From NCBI RefSeq assembly GCF_039521745.1, contig NZ_BAAACT010000066.1: DNA of 64,000 nucleotides, one strand, 5' to 3'. The DNA comes from Faecalicatena contorta. Its GTDB lineage: Bacteria > Bacillota > Clostridia > Lachnospirales > Lachnospiraceae. Position numbers and translations under genes: made by a program. Positions 50,736 through 59,302 of the stretch are shown piece after piece. Under the pieces are notes generated by a model. It searched no databases. It was not told the DNA's origin and was given only the letters and a program-made list of their open reading frames with translations. How positions within the stretch are numbered: position 1 is the stretch's first letter; each line of letters begins with the position of its first letter.

Positions 50736-51392
50736 TCAATACTGCTTTTTCTCAATAATCTTTAATGATGCGAGATAGGAGACCACAGTCAACAGTATAC
50801 ACCCAATGCCTGCATACAACGCCACCCCTGCGAGTCCTGCAGATGGAAGGCTGTCAATTATAAGAACCAGATCTATCCCCATCATCCCCAAAAGCTTCAC
50901 TACGGCAAATACCACCAAAAAAACAGCTCCCACCACTCCGATAATTGCTATTCTGCTTTTATCAACGCCGAATTTTAACTGGACAGGAAGTGTAAAATCC
51001 AGAAATACAATTGCAATGATCAGATAAAATATCATGCTTATCACACTTTCCGTAATATCTGTCCCAGGATGCCGGAGTACAGTAAATACTAATACGATTC
51101 CACCTGAAACCATCCATGCCACAGCAGCGATCAAAATCCCCAGCACATATTTCTCGATGACATACCCTTTTCTGGTAATGGGAAGCGTAAATAAAAACGC
51201 TCTTCCATTGTCAAGCTCATCATAGCTTATGGTGGTCAGTGTAAACATTGTGAAAATGATTGTAATATAATTCATGATAAATAGCAGATTCATATTTGTA
51301 AATGCCATCATAATACCAACAATACATATAATATAAAAGAAATTCAACTGATTTTTTAGTAAACAGAGATCTTTAATTATTAACCCTTTCAT
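50736..51392 (-). CDS. ABC-2 type transporter permease
   Basis: The 218-residue protein has six hydrophobic segments and the ABC-2 layout: short cytoplasmic start (MKGLIIKDLCLLKNQLNFFY), then paired helices and TISYDELDNGRAFLFTLPIT. It overlaps the ATPase gene by 4 bases, so they form one exporter, regulated by the GntR gene in front. Substrate unknown; such YtrA-linked exporters are often induced by envelope-active antibiotics. Confidence 0.88.
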   Translation of the reverse strand: MKGLIIKDLCLLKNQLNFFYIICIVGIMMAFTNMNLLFIMNYITIIFTMFTLTTISYDELDNGRAFLFTLPITRKGYVIEKYVLGILIAAVAWMVSGGIVLVFTVLRHPGTDITESVISMIFYLIIAIVFLDFTLPVQLKFGVDKSRIAIIGVVGAVFLVVFAVVKLLGMMGIDLVLIIDSLPSAGLAGVALYAGIGCILLTVVSYLASLKIIEKKQY

Positions 51393-52240
51393 TTTCCTTC
51401 ACCTCGTATCATCATTGCTATTGTTTCATCAATATTACCGCGTTCAATTGTGGCATCCGGATAATTATCCAGGTAAAACTGTTTTTCATTTGTCAGGCAG
51501 CTATAGCCATAGGCTTCTCTCTTCCTTTTTATGATAAAACGCTTATCCAGCTTCTCATACTGTGCTTCAGTCACCTTGATTACTCCATAGTCACTCAGGA
51601 GCCTGTCGGTCTCTTCGTGCATAATAATCCTGCCGTTATGAATCATATAAATGTCATCACAAAGTCCTTCCAGATCGCTTGATATATGGGAACTGATCAG
51701 AATGGAGCTCTCTCCGTCTTCCATATACTCCCGCATCATATCCAGCAGCTCATTTCTGGCCATCACATCCAGTCCGACCGTCGGCTCATCCAGGATCAGC
51801 AGGCTGGCTTTATGCGACATCGCAACCAAAACTTTCAGCTTTGCTTTCATACCGGTAGAAAATTCTTTGATCTTTTTTTCAAATGGAATCTCGAATGTTC
51901 TGCACCTTTTTTCAAATTCCACTTTATCAAACCCCGGATACATACTGGCCATCACCGGAATGATGTCCTTTATACAAAGGTAACCGCTGAAACCCGAGTC
52001 AGAAAGTACAACACCCAGTTTTTCTCTTTCTTCCGTTCCAAGCTTCTTGATGTCTTTTCCGAAGAGTTCGATCTTCCCGCCGTCGATATCGATTAATCCT
52101 AACACCGCCTTAAATGTGGTACTTTTTCCTGCCCCATTCTGACCGATCAGTCCTGTAACACATCCCTTGTGTACCTCCAGAGAACACTGCAGATCAAACT
52201 TTTCATAATGTTTTTCTACGTTTTGTAATTTTAATACCAT
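51389..52240 (-). CDS. ABC transporter ATP-binding protein
   Basis: The 283-residue ATPase has Walker A GLIGQNGAGKSTTF (near residue 33), signature FSTGMKAKLKV, Walker B LLILDEPTVGLD and the switch His in ISSHISSDLEG. The C-terminal 60 residues are outside the NBD core. It powers the adjacent permease; the genes overlap. Confidence 0.95.
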   Translation of the reverse strand: MVLKLQNVEKHYEKFDLQCSLEVHKGCVTGLIGQNGAGKSTTFKAVLGLIDIDGGKIELFGKDIKKLGTEEREKLGVVLSDSGFSGYLCIKDIIPVMASMYPGFDKVEFEKRCRTFEIPFEKKIKEFSTGMKAKLKVLVAMSHKASLLILDEPTVGLDVMARNELLDMMREYMEDGESSILISSHISSDLEGLCDDIYMIHNGRIIMHEETDRLLSDYGVIKVTEAQYEKLDKRFIIKRKREAYGYSCLTNEKQFYLDNYPDATIERGNIDETIAMMIRGEGK

Positions 52241-52242
52241 AG

Positions 52243-52614
52243 CTAATCCTCCAAGATAATCTGAAATAACTCTGTAATCTCTTCATTGCTCATTCCACAG
52301 CTTCTCCCCTTCCTGATCGCTTTTTCCAGGTCGGCTTCCACTTCTTTCTTCTTCTCCTCCAGCATCAGTTCCTGATTCGCACAGGCTACAAAACTTCCCT
52401 TTCCATGAACGGTTACGACAAACCCTTCCTGTTCCAGGGTATCATAGGCCTTTTTTACGGTCAGTGCGCTGACTCTCAGATCCTTCGCCAATGTTCTGAC
52501 AGACGGAAGCGCTGTATCTTCTTCAAGTTCCCCCTGCATGATCTTATTTCTGACCTGCGCTACGATCTGCTCGTAGATTGGCTGCATGGAAGAATTGTTA
52601 ATTATCAGCTTCAT
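52243..52614 (-). CDS. GntR family regulator, YtrA subfamily
   Basis: The 123-residue protein is a GntR winged helix (QPIYEQIVAQVRNKIMQGEL, LPSVRTLAKDLRVSALTVKK) with a short C-terminal dimerisation helix pair, the YtrA plan. YtrA proteins repress their own operons with ABC exporters, exactly the gene order here. The start is ATG 52614 after GGAGGG; 13 upstream codons overlap the promoter. Confidence 0.93.
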   Translation of the reverse strand: MKLIINNSSMQPIYEQIVAQVRNKIMQGELEEDTALPSVRTLAKDLRVSALTVKKAYDTLEQEGFVVTVHGKGSFVACANQELMLEEKKKEVEADLEKAIRKGRSCGMSNEEITELFQIILED

Positions 52615-52634
52615 TTTCTCCCTCCTTTGTCTAT

Positions 52635-52683
52635 AAACAGTATATAACAGCATGTAACTGTTGTCAACTGTTTTATACTGTTT
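52635..52683 (-). promoter_or_regulatory. Promoter and inverted-repeat operator of the ytrA-type operon
   Basis: TTGACA (52662-52667), 17 bases, TATACT (52639-52644) form a strong promoter. AAACAGTATA (52635-52644) and TATACTGTTT (52674-52683) are perfect inverted repeats flanking it, one arm covering the -10; further ACAG/CTGT units lie inside. This is the probable operator of the GntR protein. Confidence 0.75.
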
Positions 52684-52689
52684 GTTCCA

Positions 52690-53007
52690 AATAGTGAGTT
52701 ACTTGTTTACTATGCACGGCCCATAGGCCGTGCATACTTTGCTTGTTGTGACTGTTCAGACCGTAAAGTGAGGCGGCATATTGCAACAAAAAATTTCCAG
52801 GCACGCTCCATGGGCATCTGCCTCTTAAATCAAAAAATCTGGCAAGACCTTTCCGTCATTACCAGATTCTTTCATCTATCTCATTGTAACAGTCCAGGCT
52901 GGGCGGATGCCTGCAACCACCCTGTTTTCGTACGGTCTGCGCAGACCTGTCTGAGCTGATACAGCTCTTTGCCTTGTCCTCATCACTTATATTAGGCAGA
53001 AAAACCG
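52690..53007. other. Intergenic region with hairpins and probable sigH terminator
   Basis: No gene is supported. On the minus strand AATCTGG/CCAGATT with TTTTTT (52832-52868) looks like the sigH terminator. A perfect 11-bp hairpin with tetraloop CATA (TATGCACGGCC arms, 52711-52736) and a short GGTCTGCGCAGACC palindrome near 52935-52948 are also present. I recognise no structured RNA class. Confidence 0.5.
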
Positions 53008-53622
53008 TTATCTTGCCAGCAGTTTCTCGGCCTTTCCCCGAATCCGCTGGAGCGCATTGTCTATGGCTTTAGGGCTTTTTCCCAGCAGTTCGGCTATGGT
53101 TTTATAATCCGTTCCCATCAGATGCAGATACAACACATGGTTTTCCAGGGCACTGAGATTTCCTTTCAGTTCCTCCACAAAGACCTCTGTCATCTCTCTG
53201 CCAAAATACAAGGTCTCCGGATTATTTTCCACAACAGGTTCTATCGTATCAATCAGAGGTATCTTTTTTTCCTCGTCCGTGCCTTCCCCAGCCTCATACA
53301 GGGAAATATAAGAATTAAGCGGCATATGCTTTTTTCTCTTAGATGCCTCTATTGCCGTATACATCTGCCGGGACACACATAGTTCTGCAAAGCTGGCAAA
53401 GGAAGCTCCCTGAGAAGGACTGAAGTCCCTTACTGCCTTAATCAGCCCTATCATACCTTCCTGTATCAGATCTTCATTCTCACCGCCTATGAGATACATA
53501 GCTCTCGCTTTTTTACGAACCATGGATTTATACTTTACCATCAGATAATCCATAATTTCCGAATTACCTTTTCGAAACTCCAATATCAACTGTTCATCTG
53601 CAAGTGTATCATATTTCTCCAT
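53008..53622 (-). CDS. sigH: RNA polymerase sigma-H factor (Spo0H type)
   Basis: SigH directs early-sporulation and stationary-phase genes in Firmicutes. The 204-residue product has region 2 with KARAMYLIGGENEDLIQEGM and IGLIKAVRDFSPS and region 4 with LSALENHVLYLHLMGTDYKT and KSPKAIDNALQRIRGKAE, matching SigH rather than ECF factors. It is the last gene of the T-box(Cys) operon cysE-cysS-mrnC-rlmB-sigH, so it may respond to cysteine supply as well as to its own signals. Start ATG 53622. Confidence 0.93.
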   Translation of the reverse strand: MEKYDTLADEQLILEFRKGNSEIMDYLMVKYKSMVRKKARAMYLIGGENEDLIQEGMIGLIKAVRDFSPSQGASFASFAELCVSRQMYTAIEASKRKKHMPLNSYISLYEAGEGTDEEKKIPLIDTIEPVVENNPETLYFGREMTEVFVEELKGNLSALENHVLYLHLMGTDYKTIAELLGKSPKAIDNALQRIRGKAEKLLAR

Positions 53623-53675
53623 CGGCCTTTTCCTTTCCAACGGTAATCCTCTGCTCTATTGAAAACCACGCACTT

Positions 53676-54446
53676 TTAGCGCATTCTCTGCCGGACAATC
53701 TCGTAGGCCAGCACTCCCGCCGCTACGGATGCATTCAGGGAGCCGATCTCGCCTTTCATAGGAATGGCGGCAATAAAATCACACTTCTCTTTTACAAGAC
53801 GTCCCACACCGTCCCCTTCGCTCCCGACCACAAGTCCGATAGAGCCGGTCAGATTCAGTTTGTACATGGATTCTCCGCCCATATCCGCGCAGACGAACCA
53901 CATACCCCGTTCCTTTAATTCTTCCATTGTCTTCGCCAGGTTTGTTACCTTCGCCACCGGCGTATAATTCAGTGCGCCCGCAGAAGTCTTAGCCACTACA
54001 GCTGTCAGGCCGACTGCCCTGCGTTTTGGTATGATAACGCCATGGGCCCCCGCCAGATTCGCCGTACGGATAATTGCACCTAGATTATGCGGGTCTTCTA
54101 TATTATCCAGCAGAATAAAAAACGGATCCTCACCCCTTTTTTCTGCAAGTTTAAACATATCTTCGATATCTGCATACTCGTATGCAGCAGCACAAGCGAC
54201 TACCCCCTGATGCTTGCCTGTTTCCGAAAGCTGCGACAGCCTTTCCTTCCCCACAAAATTTAATATGGTATCGTGCTTTTTCGCCTCCCTGACTATTGTC
54301 CGTACCGGACCGTCCTGGCACCCATCCAATATGAATACTTTATCAATCGGCCTGCCTGAACGGAAAGCCTCCAGCACTGCATTGCGGCCTTCAATTATCA
54401 GCGTATTGTCGTCTTGTTCTCTTTCATTTCTATTATTTTCCTGCAT
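53676..54446 (-). CDS. rlmB: 23S rRNA (guanosine-2'-O-)-methyltransferase RlmB
   Basis: RlmB is a SPOUT methyltransferase modifying G2251 of 23S rRNA. The three SPOUT motifs are visible: DNIEDPHNLGAIIRTA, VVGSEGDGVGRLV and GSLNASVAAGVLAYE. The N-terminal substrate-binding domain (IIEGRNAVLEAFRSG) is intact. Either ATG 54458 or ATG 54446 could start; the second has GGAG 6 bases upstream and is used here. It follows mrnC in a conserved clostridial order. Confidence 0.95.
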   Translation of the reverse strand: MQENNRNEREQDDNTLIIEGRNAVLEAFRSGRPIDKVFILDGCQDGPVRTIVREAKKHDTILNFVGKERLSQLSETGKHQGVVACAAAYEYADIEDMFKLAEKRGEDPFFILLDNIEDPHNLGAIIRTANLAGAHGVIIPKRRAVGLTAVVAKTSAGALNYTPVAKVTNLAKTMEELKERGMWFVCADMGGESMYKLNLTGSIGLVVGSEGDGVGRLVKEKCDFIAAIPMKGEIGSLNASVAAGVLAYEIVRQRMR

Positions 54447-54512
54447 TATATTCTCCATTTATATCCAAAGAAATCACGGATGTTTCCTTGGTCTTTAACT
54501 TTACTGTTTCGC

Positions 54513-54956
54513 TTACATTTCACTCAGGCTGTCCAGTCCTGCTTTTACCAGAGCCATGAGTCTTTCATAATCCTTTTTTAGATACAGGTACCCGAGCAGC
54601 GCCTCAAATCCCGTTGCCCTTCTGTAATCCGTGATGGACTGATTCTTTGCCGGTGATACAGATTTGGCATTTCTGCCCCTTCTGTAGATGGCATGCTCTT
54701 CTTCTGTCAGGTGCTTCTGCATTGTGCGCATCATCAGAGACTGGGTGGATGCCTGTACAAATCTGCTTGTCTCTTCATGCAGTTTATGCACCTGTTTATT
54801 TCCCCGGCTGATGATCATAGACTTGATAACCAGATCATAGACACAATCACCGATAAACGCCAGAACAAGAGGTGAATAGCTGTCAGCATCCACCTCTTGA
54901 AGATTTAATACTTCCGTTATATACTCGTGAAAATCTAAATTTATGCTTTCTTCCAT
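54513..54956 (-). CDS. mrnC: Mini-ribonuclease III
   Basis: MrnC matures 23S rRNA ends in Firmicutes. The 147-residue protein is an RNase III catalytic domain without the dsRNA-binding domain: LAFIGDCVYDLVIKSM holds the catalytic acidic residue, and RATGFEALLGYLYL the second signature. It overlaps the end of cysS by 16 bases and uses a ribosome binding site inside it. Confidence 0.95.
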   Translation of the reverse strand: MEESINLDFHEYITEVLNLQEVDADSYSPLVLAFIGDCVYDLVIKSMIISRGNKQVHKLHEETSRFVQASTQSLMMRTMQKHLTEEEHAIYRRGRNAKSVSPAKNQSITDYRRATGFEALLGYLYLKKDYERLMALVKAGLDSLSEM

Positions 54957-56347
54957 TTTACTCCTTCTCGGGTATCCTCCAGGACGATTCCTCTGGAGAG
55001 CAGTTCGTCCCTGATCTCGTCTGCTCTGGCAAAATTTTTCGCCTTTCTAGCAGCTTGGCGTTCTTCAATCAAGGCTTCGATGTCTTCTGCCAGCATCTCC
55101 TCGTCCTTCTCCACGATGATTCCCAGAACATCCGTCAGCTTAACAAGAAGGTCCAGCAGATTCTGCAGATATTCCGCTGAGCTTTCACTGTCTGTATTTG
55201 TATTGATATATTTAACGAGCTCGAATACAGAGGAAATTGCGTCTGCCGTATTGAAATCATCGTCCATCGCCCGCTCAAAGCTGTCAACATATTCCTGTGT
55301 TTTTGCAAATGCTTCCTTCTCCGCGTCTGTTATATCCTGCACTTTCGCATTGCCCTTCAGGAATTTCAGATTTTCAGCCGCGGTTATGATTCTCTCCAGT
55401 CCCGTTCCGGCAGCGTCCATAAGCTCTGCGCTGAAATTCAGCGGGCTTCTGTAATGCGCGCTGAGCATAAAAAATCGCAGAACCTGAAGGTCATATTTTT
55501 CGCTGATCTCCCTTACGGTAAAGAAGTTGCCCAATGATTTTGACATTTTCCTGTTATCAATGTTCAGGAATGCGTTGTGCATCCAGTAGCGGGCAAATTC
55601 TTTGCCGTTCGCAGCCTCACTCTGGGCAATCTCATTCTCATGATGCGGGAATATCAGATCTTCCCCGCCTGCATGAATATCGATCTGCTCTCCCAGATAT
55701 TTTTTAGACATCTCAGAGCACTCGATATGCCAGCCCGGACGTCCTTCGCTCCATGGAGACTCCCATGCCGGTTCGCCTTCTTTTTTGGGCTTCCACAATA
55801 CAAAGTCCAGAGAATCTTCCTTTTCGTCCTCCCCCGTTACGAGGAGTGAACGGCCGCCGGATTGAAGGTCATCCAGATTCTTATGGGAAAGTTTTCCGTA
55901 ATCTTTGAACTTTCTCGTGCGATAATATACCGTTCCGTTCTTCTCGTATGCAAATCCCTTTTCGATCAGTGCTCCGATCATATCCACCATACCGCAGATT
56001 TCTTCTGTTGCCAGAGGATGCTTTGTGGCAGGTTTCACGTTCATGCCTTCCATATCTTTCTTACATTCTGCAATGTAACGTTTGGAAATCTCATCCGCTG
56101 TAACGCCTTCTTCGATTGCTTTTTTGATGATCTTGTCATCTACATCTGTAAAGTTGGAAACAAAATTCACATCGTAACCTTTATATTCAAAATACCTTCT
56201 GACCGTGTCAAAAACGATCATAGGCCTTGCATTCCCTATATGGATAAAGTTATAAACCGTAGGCCCGCAGACATACATTCTGACTTTGCCTTCCTCTATA
56301 GGTACGAATTCTTCTTTTCTTTTAGAAAGTGTATTATATAGTTTCAT
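54941..56347 (-). CDS. cysS: Cysteinyl-tRNA synthetase
   Basis: The 468-residue class I synthetase has the HIGH motif in YNFIHIGNARPMIVFD, the zinc-site residues including CGPTVYN and CSEMS, and KMSKSLGNFF. It charges tRNA-Cys. The start ATG 56347, 7 bases after GAGGAG, overlaps the 3' end of cysE by 14 bases, so they are coupled. Both are under the T-box leader at 57196-57458. Confidence 0.97.
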   Translation of the reverse strand: MKLYNTLSKRKEEFVPIEEGKVRMYVCGPTVYNFIHIGNARPMIVFDTVRRYFEYKGYDVNFVSNFTDVDDKIIKKAIEEGVTADEISKRYIAECKKDMEGMNVKPATKHPLATEEICGMVDMIGALIEKGFAYEKNGTVYYRTRKFKDYGKLSHKNLDDLQSGGRSLLVTGEDEKEDSLDFVLWKPKKEGEPAWESPWSEGRPGWHIECSEMSKKYLGEQIDIHAGGEDLIFPHHENEIAQSEAANGKEFARYWMHNAFLNIDNRKMSKSLGNFFTVREISEKYDLQVLRFFMLSAHYRSPLNFSAELMDAAGTGLERIITAAENLKFLKGNAKVQDITDAEKEAFAKTQEYVDSFERAMDDDFNTADAISSVFELVKYINTNTDSESSAEYLQNLLDLLVKLTDVLGIIVEKDEEMLAEDIEALIEERQAARKAKNFARADEIRDELLSRGIVLEDTREGVKWKKA

Positions 56348-57095
56348 CTGATTTCTCCTCTTTCTTTTCTTTTTCTCTGCATCCGCTGCACTGTGCTTCT
56401 GCTGGTTCCGTATTTTCCGCAAATTCATCGCCGTCCGGCAGCATACAGCGCATATGCCTCTCCATTTCTTTCAGCTGCTTATACAGGCGTATGTTATCAT
56501 TCTGAAGCTCCCTGATATCATTCAGAACCGGGTCAGGCAGATGTATCTGATCCATATCCGTCCTCGGTACCTTCTGGTCACCCATCCGCACAATACGCCC
56601 CGGCACGCCGACTACAGTACAGTTCGGAGGCACCTCCTCCAACACAACCGAACCGGCCCCGATCTTAGAGTTTTCCCCGATTGTAAAAGACCCGAGTATC
56701 TTAGCCCCTGCGCTGACCATGACATTATCCTTCAGCGTAGGATGCCGCTTTCCCTGCTCTTTTCCCGTCCCCCCCAGGGTCACGCCCTGATAAAGTGTTA
56801 CATTGTCGCCGATGATCGTTGTCTCCCCGATAATAACGCCGCTTCCGTGGTCAATAAACAGTCCTTTCCCAATGGTGGCGCCGGGATGTATCTCAATCCC
56901 AGTCTTTCTCGCAGCCTTCTGTGACATCCATCTGGCCAGGAAATAATGCTTCTTCAGATACAGCTTGTGTGCAACTCTGTACCTAAGTATAACTTTAAAA
57001 CTCGGGTAAAGCAAGACCTCCATATTAGATTTAATCGCAGGATCCCGCTCCCGGATGACCTGAATCTCATTCTTAATATAAGATATAATTCCCAT
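56334..57095 (-). CDS. cysE: Serine O-acetyltransferase
   Basis: CysE makes O-acetylserine from serine and acetyl-CoA, the first step of cysteine synthesis. The 253-residue product has the helical N-domain and the left-handed beta-helix hexapeptide repeats (IEIHPGATIGKGLFIDHGSG, IIGDNVTLYQGVTLGG). The charged, cysteine-containing C-terminal tail (about 60 residues: CSGCREKEKKEEK) exceeds the usual length. Start ATG 57095 is 8 bases after GGAGG. No cysK is adjacent. Confidence 0.95.
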   Translation of the reverse strand: MGIISYIKNEIQVIRERDPAIKSNMEVLLYPSFKVILRYRVAHKLYLKKHYFLARWMSQKAARKTGIEIHPGATIGKGLFIDHGSGVIIGETTIIGDNVTLYQGVTLGGTGKEQGKRHPTLKDNVMVSAGAKILGSFTIGENSKIGAGSVVLEEVPPNCTVVGVPGRIVRMGDQKVPRTDMDQIHLPDPVLNDIRELQNDNIRLYKQLKEMERHMRCMLPDGDEFAENTEPAEAQCSGCREKEKKEEKSDETI

Positions 57096-57165
57096 TTCAT
57101 GATCCTCCATACCAATCTCATACAATATTTACCAGCTCCGCTTTCATTTCAAGCCACTTCACCTG

Positions 57166-57190
57166 CCGGAAATTCCAGAGGAATTTCCGG
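57166..57190. repeat. Perfect hairpin in the cysE leader
   Basis: CCGGAAATTCC and GGAATTTCCGG are perfect 11-bp arms around AGA. The core GAAATTCC-GGAATTTC resembles the terminal hairpin of the family B repeat at 24061. It lies between the T-box terminator and the cysE ribosome binding site. Confidence 0.7.
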
Positions 57191-57195
57191 TATCA

Positions 57196-57458
57196 TAAAA
57201 AAGACCCCGTCTCTTGTTAGAGACGAAGTCATATCCGCGGTTCCACTCTATTAAAAGAATTACTTCTTTCACTCACTGCATGTAACGTATGCCAAACGTA
57301 TTCCGCTACTCACAGCCTCCCGCCGCGTTTACAGAATCAGCTCCCGGACGCACTTCACAGACTCCTCCTTTAGAACCACTTACAGCCGGTGATGGTCCCT
57401 CTCTGCAATCTCAGAATCAGCTACTCTTTCCGCTCATAGCCTTTCACAAAATCAATAT
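57196..57458 (-). promoter_or_regulatory. T-box riboswitch leader, cysteine-specific
   Basis: The T-box AGAGTGGAACCGCGG lies at 57235-57249, followed by a terminator (GACTTCGTCTCT stem) and a T-run at 57196-57202. In Stem I an AGTA box and AGAGAGGGA element precede the specifier TGC (57350-57352) followed by a purine, a cysteine codon. Uncharged tRNA-Cys should promote read-through into cysE-cysS-mrnC-rlmB-sigH. Confidence 0.93.
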
Positions 57459-57464
57459 AGATAT

Positions 57465-57493
57465 ATCTTATGCAAAAAAGAGAAATTTGTCAA
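57465..57493 (-). promoter_or_regulatory. Promoter of the T-box(Cys) operon
   Basis: TTGACA (57488-57493), 17 bases, TAAGAT (57465-57470). A GC-rich hairpin with GGGGCGC/GCGCCCC ends (57504-57563) separates it from the upstream GNAT gene. Confidence 0.8.
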
Positions 57494-57585
57494 CTGAATT
57501 TTGGGGCGCGAGGTAGGGGCGCCTGTCCGGGGCAGGGCGTGCCTTTACTTAGCGCCCCATCGCCAATTACTCAAGCTCCCCCACT

Positions 57586-58713
57586 TCACACGATTTCGTT
57601 GAGGCAGAGGGGGCATAATGGCTCTAGTTTCCCCAATTCCTGTTTCAGCCGTGGCGTAAGGATTACGCCTTCTTCCCGGCCGATTTCATCTATTGTCTGG
57701 TACCCGAACAGCAATGCAGTCAGGGCGTCTATTGTAAGCACTCCTTCCGAGTCCTCTGTTTCTGAGACCTGTATGTCTGGATTCTCCCCGCTGCTCTTCA
57801 GCCTCCAGACTCTGCTGTTTTTTGTGATGATAGAATCAAGTACTGCGAAGGAGCAGTTTATTTCCCTGCCTACTTTTGCCCTCATTGAGGCCAGAAGTGT
57901 TTCCAGGTGAAGAATACGTACCATGATGAGGGGCACTTTCCTGCTCCGGGCATTTTCTCTGCCTGCGTATATCTTTGCAGGAGCGCCATGTTCTGCCCGC
58001 ATCTGGTATACGGCTTTCTGGAATTCAGCTTCGAATCCGGACAGGTACAGGGGCTCCCGGATCTCAAGCGTGTCCTCCTCCCTGGCATACGCGAACATTC
58101 CAACTATACCGCCGTCATGTTTTAATAGTTTTACGCCGCCGTTTTCGCTCTGCTGCTCAAATATCATCGTCTGGTAATACTGGTCGTCTCGCACGGCGCA
58201 GACCTGATATTCAGCGGCGAAATAGGCGTTGAAAAATAGGGCCATTGCGCCGGCGTCCGACAGACCGGCGTCCGACATGCTGACCCCCATGTAGCCTGGC
58301 GCTCCGCAGGATTCATCCTGGATCTGCGCGTAGACAAACCGGAAATCGTAAGGCCTATATATGGCCTCCGCCGCCGGCATGAGGAACGTAAATGGCTGCT
58401 TCTGTTCATACATGTCCATCATAGAGGCTTTGAGCAGACGGCCCATATAGCCCCTCTTTCTGTATGCCTTCTCCGTTGCCACGGCAATGATATAATTACA
58501 TAACTGCTGTGTTCTGCCGATCCTCAGCATGTAAGGATTAAGCTGGAGCATGGAACGGACAGCCCCATCCTCCTCTATTACATAGATCTGATTGTCCCTG
58601 GTCTTAATAAAATAATAGTAGTCCAGAAATGCTTTGCTGTCTTCCGGAAATACCTTCTCCCACAGCGCTCTTGTCCCGCTGTGTTCACTGCTGTCAAGCT
58701 TTCGAAGCTGCAT
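57586..58713 (-). CDS. GNAT family N-acetyltransferase (Eis-like)
   Basis: The 375-residue protein has tandem GNAT folds followed by a sterol-carrier-like C-terminal domain, the Eis plan. The acetyl-CoA loop is visible in IIAVATEKAYRKRGYMGRLLK, and FLMPAAEAIYRPYDFRFVYA is typical of Eis-like enzymes. Eis proteins acetylate aminoglycosides or other amines; the physiological substrate here is unknown. The start ATG 58713 is 6 bases after GGGGAG and 19 bases past ispF. Confidence 0.88.
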   Translation of the reverse strand: MQLRKLDSSEHSGTRALWEKVFPEDSKAFLDYYYFIKTRDNQIYVIEEDGAVRSMLQLNPYMLRIGRTQQLCNYIIAVATEKAYRKRGYMGRLLKASMMDMYEQKQPFTFLMPAAEAIYRPYDFRFVYAQIQDESCGAPGYMGVSMSDAGLSDAGAMALFFNAYFAAEYQVCAVRDDQYYQTMIFEQQSENGGVKLLKHDGGIVGMFAYAREEDTLEIREPLYLSGFEAEFQKAVYQMRAEHGAPAKIYAGRENARSRKVPLIMVRILHLETLLASMRAKVGREINCSFAVLDSIITKNSRVWRLKSSGENPDIQVSETEDSEGVLTIDALTALLFGYQTIDEIGREEGVILTPRLKQELGKLEPLCPLCLNEIV

Positions 58714-58732
58714 TCTATACTCCCCTCTTTTC

Positions 58733-59278
58733 TTACTGCCTGGGACAGCCCTTGCAGCCCTCGCATCCATTTGGATTGGGGGTCACATCATAGCTGCTGT
58801 AGTTCATAATCTTTTCCAGGGCGCACACCGCCTGAGAGGAAATCCCCTCTCCGCGCCCTGTAAATCCAAGCCCCTCTTCCGTTGTTGCCTTGATATTGAC
58901 CTGGTCAGGCATAAGATTCAGTGCATCCGCCACATTCTTTATCATCTCATCTATATATGGGCGCATCTTGGGCTGCTGCGCAACAATGGTCGCATCAATG
59001 TTCTCTATCACAAACTGCTTGTCATCCAGAAGTGCTGCTACATGCTCCAGCAGCCTGATGCTGGAAATGCCTTTGTACTGCGGGTCTGTATCCGGAAAAT
59101 GCTTTCCGATATCCCCCAGTGCCGCTGCTCCGAGAAGCGCATCCATAATGGCATGTACAACCACATCTGCATCCGAATGCCCCTGAAGTCCCTTCTCATA
59201 TGGTATCTCTACTCCTCCGAGAATCAGCTTTCTGCCTTCGACCAGCCTGTGTACATCATATCCCATACCTACACGCAT
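58733..59278 (-). CDS. ispF: 2-C-methyl-D-erythritol 2,4-cyclodiphosphate synthase with Cys-rich tail
   Basis: IspF makes the cyclodiphosphate intermediate of the MEP isoprenoid pathway. The metal site DVHRL (Asp 8, His 10), the HSDADVVVHAIMDALLGAAA segment and the TTEEGLGFTGRGEGI motif are present. The enzyme is normally about 158 residues; this one has 181, with a tail of about 22 residues ending NGCEGCKGCPRQ, a CxxCxxC metal-binding pattern (Cys 172, 175, 178). AAGGAG precedes the ATG. No other MEP gene is in the window. Confidence 0.95.
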   Translation of the reverse strand: MRVGMGYDVHRLVEGRKLILGGVEIPYEKGLQGHSDADVVVHAIMDALLGAAALGDIGKHFPDTDPQYKGISSIRLLEHVAALLDDKQFVIENIDATIVAQQPKMRPYIDEMIKNVADALNLMPDQVNIKATTEEGLGFTGRGEGISSQAVCALEKIMNYSSYDVTPNPNGCEGCKGCPRQ

Positions 59279-59302
59279 GTTCTGTCACTCCTTATTCATA
59301 TT

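Noticed and set aside
52690..53007. Structured RNA such as 6S or SRP RNA in the gap downstream of sigH
   Set aside because: Several hairpins exist but no conserved core of either RNA could be found; a sigH terminator explains the strongest one.
57500..57585. GC-rich hairpin as terminator of the GNAT gene
   Set aside because: The stem is convincing but no T-run follows on the minus strand, so it is only mentioned, not called.
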